Shown in pieces: positions 19,159 through 30,594 of a stretch of DNA of 40,412 nt (the first letter of the stretch is position 1; each line of letters opens with the position of its first letter). The notes beneath the pieces are model-generated. The model made no database searches and was not told the DNA's origin. It saw nothing but the letters and a program-made list of their open reading frames with translations. Origin of the DNA: Catenaria anguillulae PL171. Its lineage: Eukaryota; Blastocladiomycota; Blastocladiomycetes; Blastocladiales; Catenariaceae. The stretch covers positions 1 through 40,412 of the forward strand of contig MCFL01000215.1 in assembly GCA_002102555.1 (NCBI GenBank), read 5' to 3'. A program made the position numbers and the translations under genes.

Positions 19159-22100
19159 ATGGGCAAAAACCGCGTTCGATTCAACGAGAGGGCTCGCGCC
19201 GCCAAGAAGGGCCAAAAGCCAGTGGCCGCCGAGGTTCCTGAATACGATCCCAATGCCGCCATCCTGGATCCCACAGTCCTGGCCAAGGTGTCTGAAGTGT
19301 CAAAGCCAAAGGTTTGTGTGTGCCGTACTTTCCTCTGGGCAAGCATGAATAGCGGGAGATGACCGAAAATCGCGTCCGTTCGAATTCAACAGGATGAACC
19401 GCTGCCCGAGGGCATGAGCAAGAAGAAGCGGAAGCGATTCGAGCAGTTTGTGGTACGCGATCGCTGCTTCACGTCTGATCGCCCAAGTTGCCGTTGTGGT
19501 AACTCACTTGATCTCACGTTCCGATTATGTAGGCCAAGAAGGAGAAGAAGGAGGAGCGAGTTCAGCTTCTCGAAAAGCTCTCGACATCATCATTTGATCA
19601 TCAACTGCTGCAATCCTCTGCTCGTCTTGGTACAGCCGTACGTTGCTGAGTCTTATTCGCTTCATATCCGGTATCTCCCATCTTCTGACATTCCCATCCA
19701 TCGTGCCCTGTAGAAACTGTCCAAAAAGGAAGCTCTGTCGCGCGCACTCCTCGAAGAAAAGATGGGTTTGACCCCTTCCGTCGACCTTTACGTTCATCGC
19801 AAGCACGAGGCGAAACAAGCCGAAGATGCTGCCGAAGATGCCATGGACGTCGACTTTGCACCATCCTCCTCCTCGCGATCCGCAGTGCAAACGGTCGACT
19901 TTTCTGGCCCAGGTGTTAAATCCATCGTCTCACTTGGCGCATCAGCCAACTCGAGCGATCTCGACGAAGTCACTGACGCGCCACCATCCAAGAAGCGCAA
20001 AAAGAACAAAAAGCGCAAGTCGGAAACACCCGATGAGCCTGCGCTTGCCGCCGGATCTTCTCGCCGGATCGATGATTCCGACTCTGACATGGAGCCCATA
20101 CCCGTCATTTCTGGCGGATCGACCAAGCAAAAGGTGTATGTGATTCCGGATCGGGATCCTGCCATTGCGGAGGCGCGCATGAATTTGCCCGTGGTGCAAG
20201 AGGAGGATCGGGTCATGGAAACCATCAACTCAAATTCGGTCACGGTGTTGTGTGGTGAGACCGGTTCGGGTAAGACGACCCAGGTGCCGCAGTTCTTGTA
20301 CGAGGCTGGCTTTTCGCATGCGGAGTCTGGTAGGTAATTCGGCATCTCCTCTCGCCGCGCATTTGAGACTCACGTGTTGCTGTTGTTTTCGTAGATTTTC
20401 CGGGCTTGATTGGCGTCACTCAACCTCGTCGTGTCGCCGCCGTCTCCATGTCCCAACGTGTCGGCCAAGAGCTCAATCGCATCGACCATGTCTCGTATCA
20501 AATCCGGTTCGAAAAGACAACCAACCCCAACACCCGCATCCACTTCATGACCGATGGTGTTCTCTTGAAGGAAGTCTCTCAAGACCTCCTACTGTCCAAG
20601 TACTCGGTGATGATTGTCGACGAAGCGCACGAGCGCAACATGAACACGGATATCCTCATTGGCGTCCTGTCCCGCGTCGTCACTCTGCGCGAAACGCTCA
20701 GCAAGGAATGGGCCGCGAAAAAGGCCACGGCCGACCGGCTCGGCACACCCTTTTCCGACCCGCGTGTCACACCGCTCAAGCTCATCATCATGTCGGCTAC
20801 CTTGCGAGTCTCCGACTTCACGCTCAACACACGTCTGTTTCCAATGCCCCCGCCGGTCATCAACGTGCAAGCTCGCCAGTTCCCAGTCACGATACATTTC
20901 AACCGCCGAACGCCCGACAATCACATTCTCGAGGCGTACAAGAAGGTGTGCAAGATTCACAAGCGTCTGCCGCCTGGTGGGATCTTGGTTTTCATGACGG
21001 GCCAGAACGAGATTTATGATTTGGTGAATCGGCTGAAGAAGAAGTTCCCGGCAAAGGAGGCGGCGGCGGTTGAGGTAGAACCCGTCACAGGTTCGGCCAA
21101 AGGCAAGCGTGGGAAGAAAGGTAAAGCCGTGCAACCGCCAAGCAAGGTAGCCATTGTGCACGATGAGCCGAAGGACGACGCATCCGCGACGCTTGAGGAT
21201 CGGATGGCGGAAATGGACACGGGCCTTGTTCGTCGGGCAACTGTGAGCTCCGAGCACGAGCAGTGGAGTCGCAAAGCAAACGGGGTGACACGGTGCAACT
21301 CAAGCCGACCGAGGGCCTGTCTGCTCCTTCTCCCACTTCGGCAGCTGGTACCGAGGCCGAGGAAGACCTGGAGGAGTTTCTGCTTTCGGAGGATGAGGAC
21401 GACATGGATGCCGATCTCGACGACGATTTTGATCCCGCCGAACGCGACGACTACGCCGACGGTGATTCCGATGACGATGACGACGAGCCCGCCGCCCCGC
21501 TTCACGTGCTCCCTCTGTACTCGCTTCTCTCCACCGACCAACAGATGCGCGTCTTTGACAAGGTGCCCGAAGGCCACCGCCTTTGCGTTGTTGCCACCAA
21601 CGTTGCCGAAACCTCGCTCACGATCCCGGGCATTCGCTATGTCGTTGACTGTGGCAAGGTCAAGGAAAAGGTCTACGACTCGTCCACTTCGATTCAAAAC
21701 TTTGTTGTCAACTGGACCTCGAAAGCGTCAGCAGATCAGCGTGCCGGTCGTGCCGGCCGTACGGGACCTGGCCATTGCTATCGCTTGTTCTCGTCGGCCG
21801 TGTACGAACACCAGTTCCAGCAGTTTTCCGATCCCGAGGTGTTGCGCATGCCTATTGAAGGTGTCGTACTGCAGCTCAAGGCCATGAACATTGACAATGT
21901 CATCAACTTCCCGTTCCCGACACCCCCCAACCGGTCTGATCTGGCCAAGGCGGAAAAGATGTTGCAGTCGCTCGGCGCCTTGGACGAAAATGGCAAGGTC
22001 ACGCCCGTGGGTGTCAAGATGAGCCAGCTGCCGATTCATCCGCGATTTGCCAAGATGCTGTTGCTCGGGATGCAGGGTGGGCTGATTGAGTACGCAATTG

Positions 22101-23250
22101 CTGTCGTGGCCGCCTTGTCGGTGGGCGAAATGTTTGTATCCATGACTGAGTTGCAGCGTGCAGCCCAAGAGGAAGGCGATAGCAGCGAGATGCCGCCTGA
22201 AGCCAAGGCTGAGGAGGAGGAGGGAAAGGATGATGGAGCCGAGGAAGGGCAAGGCGCAAAGGAAATGCTCATGGCCAAGGTCATCAACAAGTTTGCCGGA
22301 CCCAAGCGGACGAGTGATGCCTTATTCTACCTCAACCTGGTTGGTGCTTTCGAGTATGCTGGCGGGTCGCCTCAGTTTTGCCAGCAAAATCACCTCCGTC
22401 TCAAGGCCATGTTGGAAATTCGCGCGCTTCGCAAGCAACTCACGGCCATGGTGCAAACAATCAACCCCTCCCTAACCGTCACCATGAACCCTCGCATGGT
22501 GCCGCCCTCGGAAACGCAAACCATCCTCCTCCGGCAACTCTTGCTCGCCGGATTCGCCGACCACTTGGCAATACCGCACCCAAACCCGCCCATCCTGTAC
22601 GGCAACGGACCCAAGCGTGTGTTTTTCCAAACCATGCTGAACGACCAGCCAACGTGCATCGAGCGCACGAGCCTGCTCGCGTCCCACCGGCCAGAGGCGC
22701 TCGTCTTCACCCACTTACAGCAAGGCTCATCGTTTGTTGGATGAAGTGCGTCACAGCGGTCGACCTCGAGTGGGTCGCGTCCGTGTGCAAGCCCATGTGC
22801 GTCTTTGGCAAACCCATGGAGATTCCCCCTCCAAAGTACGACGCCAAGTCCGACACGATCATGGCCAATGTTGTTCCGACAATCGGGACGCATGCCTGGG
22901 AGCTGCCCATGACGGTGATGCCACTGACCAAGGCGCCGGCCGTGTACTTGTGGTTTGCTCGGTTCTTGCTTGAGGGCATCATTTTGCCTGCATTAAAACC
23001 GCTCGCGCCTCATTTCTCGACTCAACCGCAGTGCCTGACTAAGGACACGTATCGTGGCCAAAAGAAGGTGGTGGAGTTGTCGCAACAGCTCATTGGCAAG
23101 CATGTGCATTCCAAGTCGGCGCTCTTGAAGCAATGGGCCGTGAATCCAAGGTACCTGTTGGATGCTGTGTTGCTGTGGGTTAATCCCGAGGTGGCGGACC
23201 AAGTGCGGGCACAATGGCCTCCAACCAAGAAGCCGCTCAAATTTGTTTAA
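19159..23250 (+). CDS. DHX37: DEAH-box RNA helicase DHX37 / Dhr1 (Ecm16)
   Basis: This nucleolar helicase acts in 40S subunit maturation and removes U3 snoRNA. Exons: 19159-19311, 19393-19452, 19533-19637, 19714-20329 and 20395-23250, with introns of 65-81 bp; about 1,260 residues. The N-terminus is basic and acidic ([29 protein letters not shown]). Helicase motifs: [10 protein letters not shown] (20257), [31 protein letters not shown] and [12 protein letters not shown]. The winged-helix, ratchet and OB regions follow ([22 protein letters not shown]), ending RFLLEG and [12 protein letters not shown]. An acidic insert of about 100 residues (21350-21500) separates the RecA halves, as in the family. 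Two one-base losses are implied, near 21258 and near 22735, since similarity continues in a new frame each time. Both are probably sequence errors. Confidence 0.95.
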
Positions 23251-24083
23251 CCAGTGGGTTGTGTAGATCAATTGCTTTGTACCTGCAAATATAAACATCT
23301 CAATTTATCGCCTCATTGCACAGCAAAATTGCCGTTATGTACATGAAGCCACGCGATGCATAGCGTCATGGACATGCTTCGGACATGAATGACTTCGACC
23401 CAACGCTTGTCCCTACCTGGCAAGTCAAAGCACTGCGGACAGGCTTGCTGGTTGAAGTTACTCAGGGTCGGCATATTGGCTTCGCTTGCGATTTTTGTGT
23501 CCACCTTTGCTCTTCACGATGGATGATGCTGCAGTGATCTTGATAGTCCTGATGTCTCAAGGATTCGTGGTTGACAATTTGCTGGCTGGTGTGTTGAGGA
23601 CGCGATAGTGCTCGCGCAGCCCAGCATGGCCCATCCACAAACACACTCGCCTTGTGCAATATTTACCTCGTATTCATCGTAGACTGCGGATGAGAGATCA
23701 AGGTTTTCAACAAACAAACAATCGAAATGATGTGCGGTTCGATTCACACACGATCAACGTCTTCCAGTGTGAACGCACAGTCCACCGCCCAGCTCTCATG
23801 CCCGGCCGCACCTCTCGGTCAGGGCTCCACCTACAAATACCCAGGCCAGGCCCGTCAAAACTGCCTCATACCGTGACAATCAATCCACCCTCCATCGACA
23901 CAGCTAGCCTGTTGCTCCACACGCCGACCGCCTTCACCAACCTCTGTACATACATACACATCATACATTACACCGCCCTGTTCATAGACACCTGCTGTCC
24001 ATCCTACCATAAGCTCCTGCCTTTGTACAATTCCCATCCATCATTCTCTTTTCTTCCCTCAAACACAACCATATCAATCCATC
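23251..24083. promoter_or_regulatory. Intergenic region upstream of the vWD gene
   Basis: This 833-bp gap separates the DHX37 stop from the vWD gene start. The last 250 bp (about 23840-24083) are rich in C and T with CAATCCATC-type runs, as in a fungal 5' leader. A possible tiny spliced minus-strand frame at 23458-23677 is described under findings. No recognised gene or RNA is present. Confidence 0.4.
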
Positions 24084-26636
24084 ATGGTCAAACTCATGGC
24101 GCTTCTCGCCCTCCTTGCGGCTACCGCGTCCACCATTGACGCTACCGCCGTTCCTACCACTGGTGCGGCCGCCAACAAACCGTTCCTCAAGTTTGACAAG
24201 CCCGCTCTCAACATCCAAGGCAATGTCGTTGGCGAAACCGTTTCAGTCTCGCTCCTGGAAAAGCCCACCGACGACGTGGTCGTGTACATCGAGGCGCCCA
24301 ACACTCGCTTCGACAAGTGCTCATTGGCCTTCTCGCCCACGAATTTCGACAAGGCGCAGGAATTAACTGTTGTTTCTTTGCCATTTGCTGATGCCGCGCC
24401 TGGTGCTCGTGCGATCCCCATCAAATTTACGGCGTTTACTGAGGACTGCGAGTCAAAGCGTATGCGAACTTTCACTGACCGTTCTGTGTCTCACACGCCT
24501 ACTGATCTACCAATGGCACTCACGCTCATCGTCATTGTATAGATCACAACGTCTCTGTCGAGCTGCCGACTACTCGCACCAAGGAAGGCTCTGGGCAATG
24601 CCAAGTTACCGGCGACCCGCATTACAAACCGATCGATTCTGCAGCTCTCTATCACTACCAAGGGTGCGCCTTCTTTCTCCCTTTACTGATGTCGCGCGGA
24701 AGTATCGCGTACTGACATTGGCTCCATGAATCAACCACTTCCAGTGTGGGAGATTACTATCTGGTCAAGTCCGAATCTTTGGTCGTCCAAGCCCGTCAAG
24801 GTAAATGCTTCGGGAAGGCCTCCTGCGTTCATGCCATCGCCGTCCGCTACGGAAGCGCCTCGTTCGTTGTCGACTCGAACGATATCAACCCGGACACGTG
24901 CGTCAAGACCATTACCAATCTCGACGGCATTGTCATCTCAAAGACCCGCTCGGGTGTCGTGACGACCGTCAACGTGGCCTTCAACGCCGGCTCGTCCATG
25001 AAGGTTGACATTTACGGCGCTGGGGATGCCCGCTACATGAACGTGTTTATCGACGTAGCCAACCATCTCCAGGGCAAAGTCAATGGTCTGTGCGGCAAGT
25101 TTGATGGGATTGCGGCCAACGATTTCACGTCACCCGACGGGCAGACCACGTTTCCCGCGAACGAGATTATTGCTCAGTCGGCGGCCGACATGTTTGGCCA
25201 GTCGCCCAACTACCCAAAGACGCCACTCTTCTTTTTGGCGAGTCGTGGCGTGTCCCGAGACAGAAAACTTGTTTACTTGTCGTGACCAATGCCCAGGGTT
25301 GACTGGCATGAAGGCACCGCTTCCGGCGCCGGTCGCCGAGTGCAAGATTCCCACGACGGTGCCCAAGTGCGAGCCCAAGCAGCCGCAGCTTCCACAGGAT
25401 CCGATCGAGCAAAAGCCTATCCAAACCGTGTCGTCGTCCACGTCGACGGCTGCTTCCACGTCAAGCGATGCCAAGTCGACGACGACGGCTGCTTCTCAAA
25501 CTAGCACTGCCACATCGGCCACTCACACTCAAGGTCAAGCGACGACCACCTCGTCGACTGCTGCGGCTGCTACGACGTCGACAACGGCCGTCGCCGCCAC
25601 CACCAAAACTGCGGACCAAACTAGCTCCACAGCTCCTGCGCTATCAACGAGTGGTTCCTCTACGTCATCTACTTCCAATACTGTCAATCCATCCTCGACA
25701 ACGACGACAACCACCAATGCTCAACCCCAACCGACGCAGGCACAGCCGCACCAGCCTCAGCCTGGCAAACCGCACAGGCCCATCCACGTCAAACCCCGCA
25801 AACCCATCTGCCCTCGCCCAATCATTGTCATTCCCATCCCGCCCGGTTATCGCCGTCAGGTCCAGCTCCCGCGGTACAAGCAACAGCCGCGCCCGCCCGT
25901 GTACCGCCCGCTCCCGCAACCGCCACAAAAGGTGATTGACGACGCCAAGCGCGGGTGCGCGCGCAAAATCGTCCGCATCGACCAGTGCACCGTGGACGTG
26001 TCGCGCTTCATCCGGGCGTGCGAGGCCGATGTCGCTGCCCAGGTCAATCCGGAAATTGTGTTTGACATGCACAACGATGCGTACACGGACCTGTGCGCCA
26101 AGCAAATTGTTGACAAGGCGCGCGAGCCGTTCCCGGATGTCGCCAAGCGCGCCATGGAGGCACTCAAGAAGCATTGCTTTGGCAACGCGCCGTGCGACAA
26201 CCAGTGTTTGCAGTGCTCGACGCGCGGATGTCTCGAGTGCAAGGACAGGTCCAGGTTTGAGGTGCAGGGCGGGCGTTGTGTGCCGCGCAAGTCGCCTCCC
26301 GTGCAGTACGACCAAAAGTACTTTTCGCAGCGCCCCAAGTATCGCGCGCTCGCGGATGGTGACATTGTTGGAGCTGCCCAAGTCGACGCAGCCGAGAATG
26401 TTGATCCAACCTTCAACCCAGAGGCTGTGATTGAGACCACGTCGGTTTCGGTTGCCATGTCCGAGGATCCGGTCAAGGCTGCAGAGCCCAATGCGGAGAA
26501 GGCGGGAGAGACCAAGGCCGTCGCGACGGGCGAGGGTGCCGCGCCTGGCCAAGGCGAAAAGAGCTCGGCTGCTTCTCGTGTTGCATTGTCGTCGGTTGCT
26601 GGTGCGGTTGCCCTTGTTGCCTCGCTCCTGGTGTAA
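24084..26636 (+). CDS. Secreted vWD-domain, Ser/Thr-rich, GPI-anchored surface protein
   Basis: Exons 24084-24459, 24543-24663 and 24745-26636 give about 795 residues. A signal peptide (MVKLMALLALLAATAS) leads to a beta-rich N-terminal domain, then a von Willebrand factor D-type domain. The latter opens at CQVTGDPHYKPID (about residue 150) and contains GLCGKFDG (about 280). A Cys pair region (ACPETENLFTCRDQCPG) follows. Next is a Ser/Thr mucin-like stretch (25430-25730) and a Pro/Gln/Arg-rich stretch. A Cys-rich C-terminal domain follows (25950-26290; CFGNAPCDNQCLQCSTRGCLECKD). The end is hydrophobic after small residues (SSVAGAVALVASLLV), as in a GPI signal. The inferred role is a wall or surface adhesin. 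One frame join is needed near 25240, in a T run, and looks like an extra base in the sequence. Confidence 0.82.
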
Positions 26637-27714
26637 ACCGTCGTCGTTATCCCTCGCTGTGCTTCTGGAGAACATTTTGTTTGCACTCGTTCAACTCTAA
26701 ACATTTACACTCATTGGCATGCTCTTGCACATTTTGACCTGCTTGAGAAAACAATAACATCAAACAGCACCTCCCCTCGCCTTCATGTCCATCGTCCACC
26801 AATTGTCTGCAATTGCTTAGCACTTTCCACTGCACCAACGATTCAAACCTCATCTCATGCCCACATCAGACCCCGGTGTATCGTGCCAAGGAGATATGCC
26901 TCCAACTTGTCTGGAACAGGAAACCCTTCTCTGGTGCTTGCACGAAGAATGTGCTCAACAGACGCTTCTTCCGCGTGCATGGCGCGGACGCACCTGCATA
27001 CACGAGGGACAACGATCTGTCTCGCCTTTGCGCGCCTCGAAATATTGGGACCTATTCGACACGGTCCTAATTCTATGGCCACAATGATGTTTTTTGAACA
27101 GGTAACTGCACCCTGCGGCCGATGCACTTGGTGCCGCCGATGAGCCCCCGGCGAACCGTCGACGAAATCGTGCGGAAATTGGTCTGCACAGCCCACGAAA
27201 GTGATGGTGAGCCAGAAAACGTCACGCGTCACAATCTCGCCTGTACGCACTGGCATGCAAGCATGCAACCGTGTGGACGCAGGAACCAATTGCCAGAGGC
27301 TTTCACAACCCTCAAAAGAGAGTCGCCCCGGGTAGCACCGAGGTAAGCAGGCGGATACATGGTTGTATGCTATGACCACTGTGCGAGCTGTTTATCCAGC
27401 GAGTATGTGACTAAAACAGCGATTGTTTCCATCTACGGGTCTGCTCGGGGAGGGTCGCGGCTGGAGATACGATGATGGCATGATGGCAGATTGGCACAAC
27501 GTTTATCCTGACTGCGTCAAGAATGCAATCCGAATTCGATAGCTCAGCATGGGGAAAGAGGACCAAAAAGACAAGGGTACTAACGTAGGAAAAAAAAGCC
27601 GAGAAAGGCGGCAAAAAGAGGGAAGCGAGCGAGAAGCAATGTACACGAAAGAGGGACGAAAGGGAATGACTACACAACCAGCAATTCAAACAAAGACAAT
27701 GCTCACAACTCCAC
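26637..27714. other. Convergent intergenic region without recognised gene
   Basis: This 1,078-bp stretch lies between facing stops of the vWD gene and the CDK. Open frames exist on both strands at 26855-27380, but neither shows family similarity, a good start or splice logic. I therefore call no gene. The part from 27540 to 27690 is A/G-rich on the + strand, consistent with the CDK 3' untranslated region. Confidence 0.4.
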
Positions 27715-28872
27715 CTACATGCCACCCTGTTGATGCAATTGTTGCTGCTGTTGAGCCGCCGCCTGCGCTGCCGCTTGCTGTTGCTGCTGCAAGTACTGGG
27801 CCTGAGCCTGTGCTTGAGCCTGAGCCTGAGCTTGGGCATTGCTTTGCGCCTGTGCTTGCTGATACACGGCATGAATGTCCTTGAAGTAGGAATGCGACAA
27901 GGCGTCCTTTGCTGAAATGCGGAGCTGCGGCTGGTACTGCAAGAACCGCTGCAACAAATCAATGGCGTACACGTCCATCATGGGCAGCACCTGGGGCAAG
28001 GGCTGTGGCGGATGGAACGGCCAGTCTTGCTTGTACTCTTGGAACTGCGAAACGCCCGGCCACGTGAGCTCGGTCGGTGTGCCAAGAATGCGGAAAATGC
28101 GGTTGAGCTGGTCCTCGTTGGTTTTGCCCGGGAAAAGCGGGCGGCCAACAAACATTTCAGCCATGATGCATCCCGTGGACCACATGTCGATGGACGTGGC
28201 ATAGTTGCGCGAGCCAAGGAGCACATCGGGAGCGCGATACCAGAGCGTCACGACTTCGTTGGAGAAGGTGTTGACGGGGATACCAAAGGCGCGGGCGAGA
28301 CCGAAATCGGCGAGTTTGAGTTCGCCGCGGGCGTTGATGAGAAGGTTTTGTGGTTTGAGGTCCTGTACAGCTTGCAGGATGGTCAGTACAAACGAAGGTT
28401 GAAGTGTGGCAAAGAAACGCAACCAAGCGTACTCGATGCAAGACGCGATTCTCGTGGCAAAAGGCAATTCCGCGCAACAGCTGATACATGAACGACTTGA
28501 TGAGCGGCGGCTCGAGCGCGCCATACCTGCCCTGGCGGTCCATAAACTTTTTAAGGTCCTGGTCCATGTACTCGAAAACAAGCATGAGCTTGTTGTCTGT
28601 GTGGATCACATCATGGAGGCGGACAATGTTTGGATGGCGGAGTTCCTTCATGAGCGAGATTTCGCGAATGGCGGTACTGGGTGCGCCTTCCTCAGGGTCG
28701 AGCGAAATGACTTTGAGGGCCACAATGTCGCCCGTGAGGCGGGAGATGCCCTTGAAGACGGTGGCGTATGTGCCCTCGCCAAGTTTTTCTTGCTTTTCGT
28801 AACTACACGTGCGTGGGACAATGACCGGGAAAGTACGAGGCGAAGAGCGGTCAGCGACGTCGACAGCGACAT
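27715..28872 (-). CDS. PHO85: Pho85-type cyclin-dependent kinase
   Basis: Exons 28433-28802 and 27715-28362 are secure, joined over a 70-bp intron (GTACGC) inside HR/DLKPQN. A short first exon at about 28859-28872 (MSLST) is my best guess, with a weak GTCGCT donor. Total about 343 residues. The kinase is complete: GEGTYATV glycine loop, VALK lysine, PSTAIRE cyclin helix, [42 protein letters not shown] and DMWSTGC. The TYATV loop, the [10 protein letters not shown] activation loop (Ser rather than Thr) and [19 protein letters not shown] mark it as Pho85/CDK5 class rather than Cdc28. Pho85 acts with many cyclins in nutrient and cell-cycle control. Unusually, about 60 C-terminal residues are Ala/Gln repeats (QAQAQAQAQ, then QQQQQ). 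Confidence 0.92.
27718..27880 (-). repeat. Gln/Ala-coding low-complexity repeat
   Basis: The 3' end of the CDK coding region is made of GCCTGAGCCTGAG-like and CTGCTG-type units on the + strand, coding QAQAQ and QQQQ on the minus strand. It is an in-frame low-complexity tail, not a mobile repeat. It is a likely length-variable site. Confidence 0.75.
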
Positions 28873-29325
28873 TTTGGCAGCAAACAAGTGAGTGAAATCC
28901 ATCGCCGGATGTGCCTACCGTTCCATGGTGACTCGGGGACTGGCGGCGGTGGGAGGTTGCAAGTTCTGTGCTTGGGTGCGAGTCGGTTTGCGACCGTGTC
29001 GGTGTCGAAGTTCCGTGGCGGGATGGTGAGGTGTCGACAGAGAAAGCAGATGGCGTTGGTATCACGAGTGCGCCAAGTCGGAAGGAAATGGCTGCGGCAA
29101 AGCATGCATTCGTCGTCAACATCAGTGATGCGTACGTATTGGGCACGAGGTTGGTGGCAATCATACACCGATGAAAACACTGATCGGCCATGGTGATCAC
29201 GATTGGCTTGGCCGCCACCCACCTCTTTGGTATTGGTCGACTGTCCCCAACGCATCGATTACATCTGCCCGCTCACTTTGCTGACTGTACCGCATAACAC
29301 CACCGCACGCCCAGTCCTCAACACA
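28873..29325. promoter_or_regulatory. Divergent promoter region, CDK / quinone reductase
   Basis: This 453-bp gap between two divergent genes should hold both promoters and 5' leaders. The start codon of the CDK is not fixed, so its left edge may move slightly; another in-frame ATG lies at 28905-28903. No other gene is visible. Confidence 0.4.
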
Positions 29326-30399
29326 ATGTCCACCGCTACCATGAAGGCCATCCAAGTCGCCAAAACGGGTGGTCTCGACGTGCTGACCGTCTCATCGGCC
29401 GTCTCGCGCCCGACCGCCGCCTCGCTGGCGCCGGGCCAAGTCCTCGTCCGCAACGCCTTCTCGGGCGTCAACTTCATCGACACGTACCACCGCACGGGCC
29501 TCTACACTTTGCCGCTCCCCTTTATCCCCGGCCGCGAAGGCGCCGGCGTCGTGGAGGCCGTTGCGCCCGACGTCCAGCACGTTGCCGTGGGCGATCGCGT
29601 CGCATGGCTCGGGCCCGGATCGTATGCGCAATACACGGCCGTCAACGGAATTCACGTTGCCAAACTTCCCGCAGGCGTGTCCGAGGAAACGGGCGCGGCC
29701 GCCTTGTTGCAAGGATTGACGGCGCTGTCGCTCGTCAACTTGGCCTACAAGGTCCAGGTGGGCGACACTGTCTTGGTACACGCTGCAGCAGGCGGCACGG
29801 GTGGCCTGCTCGTGCAACTCGCAAAGCTGCGCGGCGCCACCGTGCTTGCGACCACGTCTTCCGATGCCAAGGCGGCCGAAGCAAAGCGCCTCGGTGCGGA
29901 TCATGTCATTCGCTACGATAAGGAGGGGATTGCCGAGCGCGTGCGTGAATTGACCAACGGCAAGGGTGTCCAGGCCGTGTTTGATGGTGTTGGCAAGGCA
30001 ACGTTTGAGGCGAGCTTGGCGAGTTTGGCAAGGCGCGGGTTTCTCTTGACGTTTGGCAACGCATCGGGCAAAGTTCCTGAGCTCGATCTGTTGCGCTTGA
30101 GCAAGGGCTGTGTCTATGTCGCACGGCCGACCTTGTTTGAGTATATCAAGACGGCCGACGAGTTTAACGAGCGTACGTTTCTCCGTTTCTGCCCAGCTTC
30201 ATTTTTGCCAGAGACCACAAGACTGACCAGTTCGAGACACGTTTGCTCAACAGTGGCCTCGGAGCTCTTTTCCCTTTTGGCTGCCAAAAAGCTCGAGATT
30301 CGTGTCCACGCAAAGTTTTCGCTCGAGCAGGTCGCCGAAGCGCACAAGGAGATTGAGGCGGGCAAGACTGTCGGCAAGATTTTGTTGACGATTGACTGA
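29326..30399 (+). CDS. ZTA1: NADPH:quinone oxidoreductase (zeta-crystallin / Zta1 type)
   Basis: Exons 29326-30172 and 30254-30399, with an 81-bp intron (GTACGT...CAACAG), give 330 residues, the family's normal size. The enzyme belongs to the zinc-free medium-chain dehydrogenase group and reduces quinones and related enones with NADPH. Visible marks are FSGVNFIDTYHRTGLY and PFIPGREGAGVVEAV in the GroES-like domain. In the Rossmann fold are LLQGLTALSL, VLVHAAAGGTGGLLVQLAK and ATTSSDAKAAEAKRLGADHVIRY. Further marks are VFDGVG and LEIRVHAKFSLEQVAEAHKEIE-GKTVGKILL near the end. No catalytic zinc cysteines are seen, as expected. An ATG five codons later (MKAIQV) could also serve as start. Fungal Zta1 also binds AU-rich RNA in some species. 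Confidence 0.93.
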   Translation: MSTATMKAIQVAKTGGLDVLTVSSAVSRPTAASLAPGQVLVRNAFSGVNFIDTYHRTGLYTLPLPFIPGREGAGVVEAVAPDVQHVAVGDRVAWLGPGSYAQYTAVNGIHVAKLPAGVSEETGAAALLQGLTALSLVNLAYKVQVGDTVLVHAAAGGTGGLLVQLAKLRGATVLATTSSDAKAAEAKRLGADHVIRYDKEGIAERVRELTNGKGVQAVFDGVGKATFEASLASLARRGFLLTFGNASGKVPELDLLRLSKGCVYVARPTLFEYIKTADEFNERTFLRFCPASFLPETTRLTSSRHVCSTVASELFSLLAAKKLEIRVHAKFSLEQVAEAHKEIEAGKTVGKILLTID

Positions 30400-30594
30400 T
30401 GGATTGAGTGGTGTGTTAACATATTTGTAAATCCCAATTGTTTTGCATGTGTTTCCAAGCAATCTCAATGTAAAGGTAAACGAGTGAATTTGGCAGGCGA
30501 ATTCGCTTCCGCCATCCAAATAGCTGTATTGAGGAAAATACTGAATATGAACCACAGGCAGCCAATAAAGACTTGCCATTTCGACCTAGATGGC

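Noticed and set aside
23738-23752. GGTTCGATTC resembling a tRNA T-loop
   Set aside because: No matching D-arm, anticodon arm or acceptor stem could be folded around it.
26855-27379. Minus-strand frame of 174 residues between the vWD and CDK genes
   Set aside because: No recognised domain or convincing start. A + strand frame over the same bases looks equally random.
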